Of a DNA stretch of 9,810 nucleotides, positions 6,105 through 9,810 are shown piece by piece. The stretch covers positions 1 to 9,810 of the forward strand of contig CANJPN010000206.1 of NCBI GenBank assembly GCA_947475855.1. Direction: 5' to 3'. Both the position numbers and the translations under genes were made by a program. Under the pieces are notes generated by a model. That model was given only the letters and a program-made list of their open reading frames with translations, searched no databases and was not told the DNA's origin. This DNA comes from Bradyrhizobiaceae bacterium (GTDB lineage: Bacteria; Pseudomonadota; Alphaproteobacteria; Rhizobiales; Hyphomicrobiaceae). Within the stretch, counting starts at the first letter, position 1. Every line of letters begins with the position of its first letter.

Positions 6105-8780
6105 GTGAAGAAGGTCAGCGTCGAGGTGCTGGAGGACGCCAGTCATCCCGAAGGCGGTTACGCCGTGCTTTTGTTGCGAGATGTGGCGAGCCTGCCCGAC
6201 GGAGCGACATTCCGTCTGAAGCCGGTCGAGGCGCGCGGCAATAACGATCTGGCGTCCGGCGAAGCCTGGCCACAGGGCGAGCTCACCCCGCGTGCCATCC
6301 GTGCAGCGACCGGTGGCATCGAAATCCTCATCGGCCCGGATATCGTGGAGTGCGCTGCGCTGCTGCCAGGAACCCTGGGCGTCATCGAGGTAAGATCGGC
6401 GGGCGTGCGTGGCGAATTCCTTTGGCCGAGCATCAAGCCCACCGCGCGTCCGCGCCGGCGCAACTTGACGGTGGTCAAGCCGACCAGGCCCGCTTCGGCT
6501 GGCAGTTCGGAGACGAAAGCCAAAGCCTCCACCGGCGTGGCTGTCACACCGGCTGCCGCGCTGGAGACTGCCGTCGCCAACAGCGCGCCGGCTCGGATGT
6601 TGCGCGAGGCAAGCGGCGGCGGTGTGGCCAACCAACAGACGTTGGATGCATCTGCAGCGGGCCACGTGCCCGTCACCGCCCTCGATCACGATACCCCCGC
6701 GACTGCAAGTGTCGCTGAGGCCATGGGCGGCAACGTCGTGCAATTGAGCGCCGCGCGCGAGGCGATGCACGTGTCGGTTCCGCGTGAGGTGGACGCGACC
6801 GCATCGAGTGATAGCGATGCAGAGCGTATCGCCGGCACGAAGGCCGGCAATAAGGAAAATCCGCCGCGGTATTCAATCTCGCGACAGGGCGCGTTCATTG
6901 CCGCCAGCAGCGTGATGCTGATTTCAGGCGCGGTGCTCCTGTTCGGCGGCAAGCCTGGTGATGGGAACCCGTTCGCACCCGTGACCATTGCGGCGCGGCC
7001 GACGTCGCCGCCCTTCGAAACGGCTCGCACGATGCCGGCTGATCAGCCGGAGAAGGCGCCCGCTCTCCCGCCCTTGGTTGACAATGAAGCAGTCGATCCG
7101 GCGGCGACGCCACGGGATGGCGGGAGCGCGAATAATGCATCGAACTCCACTCCTGATGCGTCCGTAAGCGAGGGACAGTCGGCACCAGTCCAGGCGTCTC
7201 CTGCCGTACCGGCCCCCGTTCCCGTTCCCGTTCCGGTTCCCGAAGTGACGCTTCGAATGCGCGGCGGTGGTTTCCAGATCGCCGGCGAGCTCAAGGGCTT
7301 CGACGGCACCAAGTACGTCATCTCTACGCGAGCTGCGGGCGTGCTGACCATGGACGCCTCGCGCTTCGAATGCATCGGCGAGGCGTGCGGCAGGCCGGTC
7401 GCAGCGATCCTCCCGTTGTCGGAGCGGCCCAGCCCTGTGAAGCCTGACGTCTTTCGCATCGAAGGCGCGTCGTCGCTTGCCGCCGAGTTCATCCCGCAGT
7501 TGATCCGCGACTATGCCAGCAGCATCGGCGCGAGTGTCGGCGAGCAACGCCGGGAGACCGGTCGCGGCATGCTCTACCGTATCCTCGATGGGCGCGGCGT
7601 GGAACTGGCGGCGATCGATGTCAATGCAAGTGGCACCGCCTCTGGGCTGCTTTCGCTGGAGCGTGGCTCAGCAGCTATCGCACTGATCGACAAGCCGCTC
7701 TTGTCCGAGACTGAGCCGCGCGCGCTTGCCGTAGCTCGCGGGCGACAACGCCAACCTGCCGCTGCACAACAGACCGAGATCATCGTCGGCCTCGATGGTA
7801 TCGCAGCCGTCGCCGCACCCGCGAGCGCCCTTGCTTCCATTTCCCTGGACAATCTTGCCAAGGTCGCCGCCGGCCAGATCACCGACTGGTATGAACTCGG
7901 GCAGTCTCCAGGCGCGATCCAGCTTTATCTGCCGCCGGACGGCGCTGGCAGCCTGGACTCTTTCGCTCGCCAGGTTCTGAAACCGCGTGGTCTCGACTAC
8001 GCGCGTCAAGCCCGCCGTATGCTCAGCGAGGCCGAAGCCGCCGATGCCGCCGCCAAGGACCCGCGCGGTCTTGCGCTCGTGTCTCTGGCGGCCCAACGCA
8101 GTGCCCGTGCGATCAATCTGGAGACCGCGTGCGGTTTGGTCGTCAGACCTACGAGCTTCGCAGTGAAGACGGGCGAGTATCCTCTCGTGCGGCGTCTCTC
8201 ACTTCAGTTCGCGCCGCAGTTGGCGCAGCCGTCGGCGCGGGGTCTGGCGCGTGTCGCGCAGTCGGGCGAAGTGGTGAACGCGATCGGTGCCGGGCGCATC
8301 GTCGACCAGTCCATTTCATCGCTTCCGATCGAAGAGCAGGCCGAGCGGATGGCGTGGGCCGCGAATGCGCCGCCGAGTGCGTTCGATGCCGCCGAATTGC
8401 GCCAGATGCTGAACGATCTCGGCGGCGCGTCGCGTCTGTCGGTGACGTTCCGCTTCGTACCCGGAACCAATGAGCTGGATACCCGCTCACGGCGCGAAAT
8501 TCAGCGATTGGCCGCCGCACTTAAGGAGCCGGAGCTTGCGGGTAAGCGCATCATCCTTGCGGGCTTCACCGATGGCGCCGGACGCTTTCAGGCCAACATG
8601 GCTGCGGCGGCGAGGCGAGCAGCGCAGGTCCGCTCACTGTTGCTTCAGGCCGCCGGTTCGGGCCTCGACGTCAAGCTCGTGCAGAGCAAAGGCTATGGTC
8701 CCCTCGCACCGGTCGGCTGCAATGGTACGCCGGAAGGCACGCGCCTGAACCGGCGGGTCGAGGCCTGGGTTTCGGGATGA
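6105..8780 (+). CDS. Membrane-anchored PstS-like substrate-binding / OmpA-domain protein
   Basis: An 891-residue protein from GTG 6105. Domains in order: a cytosolic beta-rich N-terminal domain (about 1-112, with GGYAVL at 17-22); a low-complexity Ala/Thr/Pro stretch; one membrane helix (about 262-281); a Pro-rich linker ending in Pro-Val repeats; a small domain (about 382-430) with a Cys pair C423/C428 that could form a disulfide; a PstS-like type 2 solute-binding domain (about 449-710, opening with EGASSL); and an OmpA/MotB-type domain (about 778-888) with GFTDGAG (D823), NMAAAARRA (R838) and a closing NRRVEAWV. D823 and R838 sit where family members bind diaminopimelate of peptidoglycan. 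The architecture matches proteins often named 'phosphate ABC transporter substrate-binding/OmpA family', but the phosphate-site residues are changed (PPDGAGS at 610-616) and no pst transporter gene is nearby. It likely ties the Srf proteins to the cell wall. Confidence 0.85.
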   Translation: MKKVSVEVLEDASHPEGGYAVLLLRDVASLPDGATFRLKPVEARGNNDLASGEAWPQGELTPRAIRAATGGIEILIGPDIVECAALLPGTLGVIEVRSAGVRGEFLWPSIKPTARPRRRNLTVVKPTRPASAGSSETKAKASTGVAVTPAAALETAVANSAPARMLREASGGGVANQQTLDASAAGHVPVTALDHDTPATASVAEAMGGNVVQLSAAREAMHVSVPREVDATASSDSDAERIAGTKAGNKENPPRYSISRQGAFIAASSVMLISGAVLLFGGKPGDGNPFAPVTIAARPTSPPFETARTMPADQPEKAPALPPLVDNEAVDPAATPRDGGSANNASNSTPDASVSEGQSAPVQASPAVPAPVPVPVPVPEVTLRMRGGGFQIAGELKGFDGTKYVISTRAAGVLTMDASRFECIGEACGRPVAAILPLSERPSPVKPDVFRIEGASSLAAEFIPQLIRDYASSIGASVGEQRRETGRGMLYRILDGRGVELAAIDVNASGTASGLLSLERGSAAIALIDKPLLSETEPRALAVARGRQRQPAAAQQTEIIVGLDGIAAVAAPASALASISLDNLAKVAAGQITDWYELGQSPGAIQLYLPPDGAGSLDSFARQVLKPRGLDYARQARRMLSEAEAADAAAKDPRGLALVSLAAQRSARAINLETACGLVVRPTSFAVKTGEYPLVRRLSLQFAPQLAQPSARGLARVAQSGEVVNAIGAGRIVDQSISSLPIEEQAERMAWAANAPPSAFDAAELRQMLNDLGGASRLSVTFRFVPGTNELDTRSRREIQRLAAALKEPELAGKRIILAGFTDGAGRFQANMAAAARRAAQVRSLLLQAAGSGLDVKLVQSKGYGPLAPVGCNGTPEGTRLNRRVEAWVSG
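7215..7238 (+). repeat. Hexanucleotide repeat CCCGTT, four copies
   Basis: Three exact CCCGTT units (7215-7232) and one with a single change (CCGGTT, 7233-7238) encode Pro-Val dipeptides in the linker between the membrane helix and the periplasmic domains. Copy-number change by slippage would lengthen or shorten the linker by two residues without breaking the frame. Confidence 0.75.
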
Positions 8781-8868
8781 TCGTAAGACGTTGCTATACG
8801 GCTTCCCTGCCGTGCGAAGTGGCTGGGAACTTGCTGAACATAGCGGAATTGATTTCTCTGGGTTCGAC

Positions 8869-8873
8869 GGGAG
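8869..8873 (+). promoter_or_regulatory. Ribosome binding site of the last gene
   Basis: GGGAG lies six bases before ATG 8880. It supports that start and shows that the 99-base gap after the OmpA-domain gene ends in a translation signal. No other start with a similar site is seen nearby. Confidence 0.6.
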
Positions 8874-8879
8874 ACGACG

Positions 8880-9810
8880 ATGTCCGATATCGGGACGGCG
8901 ACTGACAAAGTAGGGACGGTTAATGGGACGCCGGATGGCGAGACGACGGCCGCCAAGCTGAAACATATCGGCATTTCCCTGCTGCCGCTCGCGCTGTTCA
9001 TGGCATCTACGCTGGGGACCGAGTACTTCACCCAGCGGCGCGCGGTGACCGCGCCGAAAGCCGTCCAGCCGACGTTGAGTGCAAAGCCCGCAGCCGGGAT
9101 CCCCGAGGCCTCGGACCGCTCCATCGGCAAGGCCGCGAAGGCGCAGCCCGCAACCGCGTTATCGCCGCCGCAGACTGCAGCGGTTGTCCCGCAAACAAAG
9201 AGCCTGGCGGTTCCCGAGAATAAGCCGGTGGCGCCGCCATCTCGCACTATGGCCGATCTCGCGAATGTCCTCCGCGACGAGCGCAGCCTGCTGGAGCTTT
9301 CACGTATCGAGGCCGCTCGCTCGCCAAGTTCAGTCCCGGCTTCTGTTGCGGTCCCCGCAGCAGTCGAAGTAGCAGCCGCAGCCGCAGTTCCCGCGGTGGT
9401 GCCACCTCCCGCTGTTCCACTTGGCGAACCGACAACTGTCCACCGGTTTCTGGAAACGACCGCCGATAGCGCGGTTTCTCTGCCGCTTGGTTTCAAGATC
9501 GACCGCGACTATGGGACCGGTGGCTACGCGATCTTGCGAGGCGTGCCCCAGCCCGCGATACTGTCACACGGAATTTCAGTCGGTGACGAAAGCTGGCTCA
9601 TCGACGGCATAGACATTCCCCGGGCCGCAATCGACCTGCGCGTGCGCTCGGCTGGGAAGATCGTGCTGGACCTCGCCGTGCTGACAGCGACCAGCGCCCT
9701 GATACACCGCGAGATACTGACGGTCGAGGTGAAGCCGACAGCCGTTGCCGCTCCCGCCATTACGCCGTCGCACGTCCCCGTCGTGGAATCCACCGCGGCA
9801 CCACAGCCAC
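8880..9810 (+). CDS. Single-pass membrane protein with Ala/Pro-rich linker (partial, 3' end outside)
   Basis: The frame is open from ATG 8880 to the window edge (310 codons, no stop). A short polar N-terminus is followed by one hydrophobic helix (about 29-45, GISLLPLALFMASTLG), probably a signal-anchor that leaves the rest in the periplasm. Residues about 55-185 are Ala/Pro/Val-rich low complexity with one charged, helix-prone stretch (about 121-145). A compact beta-rich domain follows (about 187-285), with GGYAIL at 214-219, W239 and PRAAIDL from 247. After that, Pro/Ala-rich sequence resumes. I do not recognise the family. The domain shares a GGYA(V/I)L ... W ... PRA pattern with the N-terminal domain of the preceding protein. 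Same strand and close spacing suggest the same operon. A membrane component of the Srf-linked complex is plausible but not shown. Confidence 0.8.
   Translation, partial: MSDIGTATDKVGTVNGTPDGETTAAKLKHIGISLLPLALFMASTLGTEYFTQRRAVTAPKAVQPTLSAKPAAGIPEASDRSIGKAAKAQPATALSPPQTAAVVPQTKSLAVPENKPVAPPSRTMADLANVLRDERSLLELSRIEAARSPSSVPASVAVPAAVEVAAAAAVPAVVPPPAVPLGEPTTVHRFLETTADSAVSLPLGFKIDRDYGTGGYAILRGVPQPAILSHGISVGDESWLIDGIDIPRAAIDLRVRSAGKIVLDLAVLTATSALIHREILTVEVKPTAVAAPAITPSHVPVVESTAAPQP

Noticed and set aside
5460..6770. Minus-strand open frame of 436 residues opposite srfC and the next gene
   Set aside because: It runs across the junction of two plus-strand genes with no domain or ribosome site that I can see; a shadow of high GC.
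6105..8780. Naming this gene pstS or ompA
   Set aside because: Only single domains resemble those proteins. The phosphate loop is altered, there is no outer-membrane barrel, and no pstCAB neighbours are present.
8798..8813. Small hairpin after the OmpA-domain gene, as a terminator
   Set aside because: ACGGC/GCCGT with a 6-base loop gives only 5 bp and no T tract follows. Too weak to call.
8693..9496. Minus-strand open frame with Gly/Thr/Ala-rich repeats
   Set aside because: Its repeats mirror the Ala/Pro-rich linker of the plus-strand gene. That plus frame has a good ribosome site and a membrane helix.

Overview
The window is GC-rich, densely coded on the + strand, and reads as one gene cluster. 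Base composition, codon use and the domain fusion in the third gene suggest a proteobacterium, most likely an alphaproteobacterium (perhaps Hyphomicrobiales). That placement is inference; no rRNA or marker gene is present. I see no tRNA, rRNA, CRISPR array, transposase or phage gene.

Layout. (1) Bases 1-124 hold the end of an upstream gene whose last residues fit one Sel1-like repeat. (2) Bases 125-453 are a non-coding leader. It holds a tandem 16-bp repeat that starts at the upstream stop codon, a 7-bp inverted repeat, a possible sigma70-type promoter, a perfect 12-bp palindrome just downstream of that promoter, and two copies of the palindrome TTCGCGAA. (3) 454-3498 is srfB, an actin/Hsp70-fold ATPase-like protein of the SrfB 'virulence factor' family. 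(4) 3495-6056 is srfC, a P-loop NTPase that overlaps srfB by ATGA. (5) 6105-8780 encodes a membrane-anchored protein with an N-terminal cytosolic domain, one membrane helix, a Pro-rich linker, a PstS-like solute-binding domain and a C-terminal OmpA-type peptidoglycan-binding domain. (6) 8880 to the end is an incomplete gene for a protein with one membrane helix, a long Ala/Pro-rich linker and a small domain; it continues past the window.

How it may work together. All four main genes run the same way with short or no gaps, so they probably form one operon. Two large cytosolic nucleotide-binding proteins (SrfB and SrfC) are joined to two single-pass membrane proteins, one of which should bind peptidoglycan. 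This suggests a machine that links cytosolic NTP hydrolysis to the cell envelope. SrfB and SrfC are known from the srfABC locus of Salmonella and its relatives, where their biochemical role is poorly defined. No srfA-like gene lies next to srfB here. The SrfBC plus PstS/OmpA set is the most interesting item in the window. Its joint function is my inference, not something the sequence proves.
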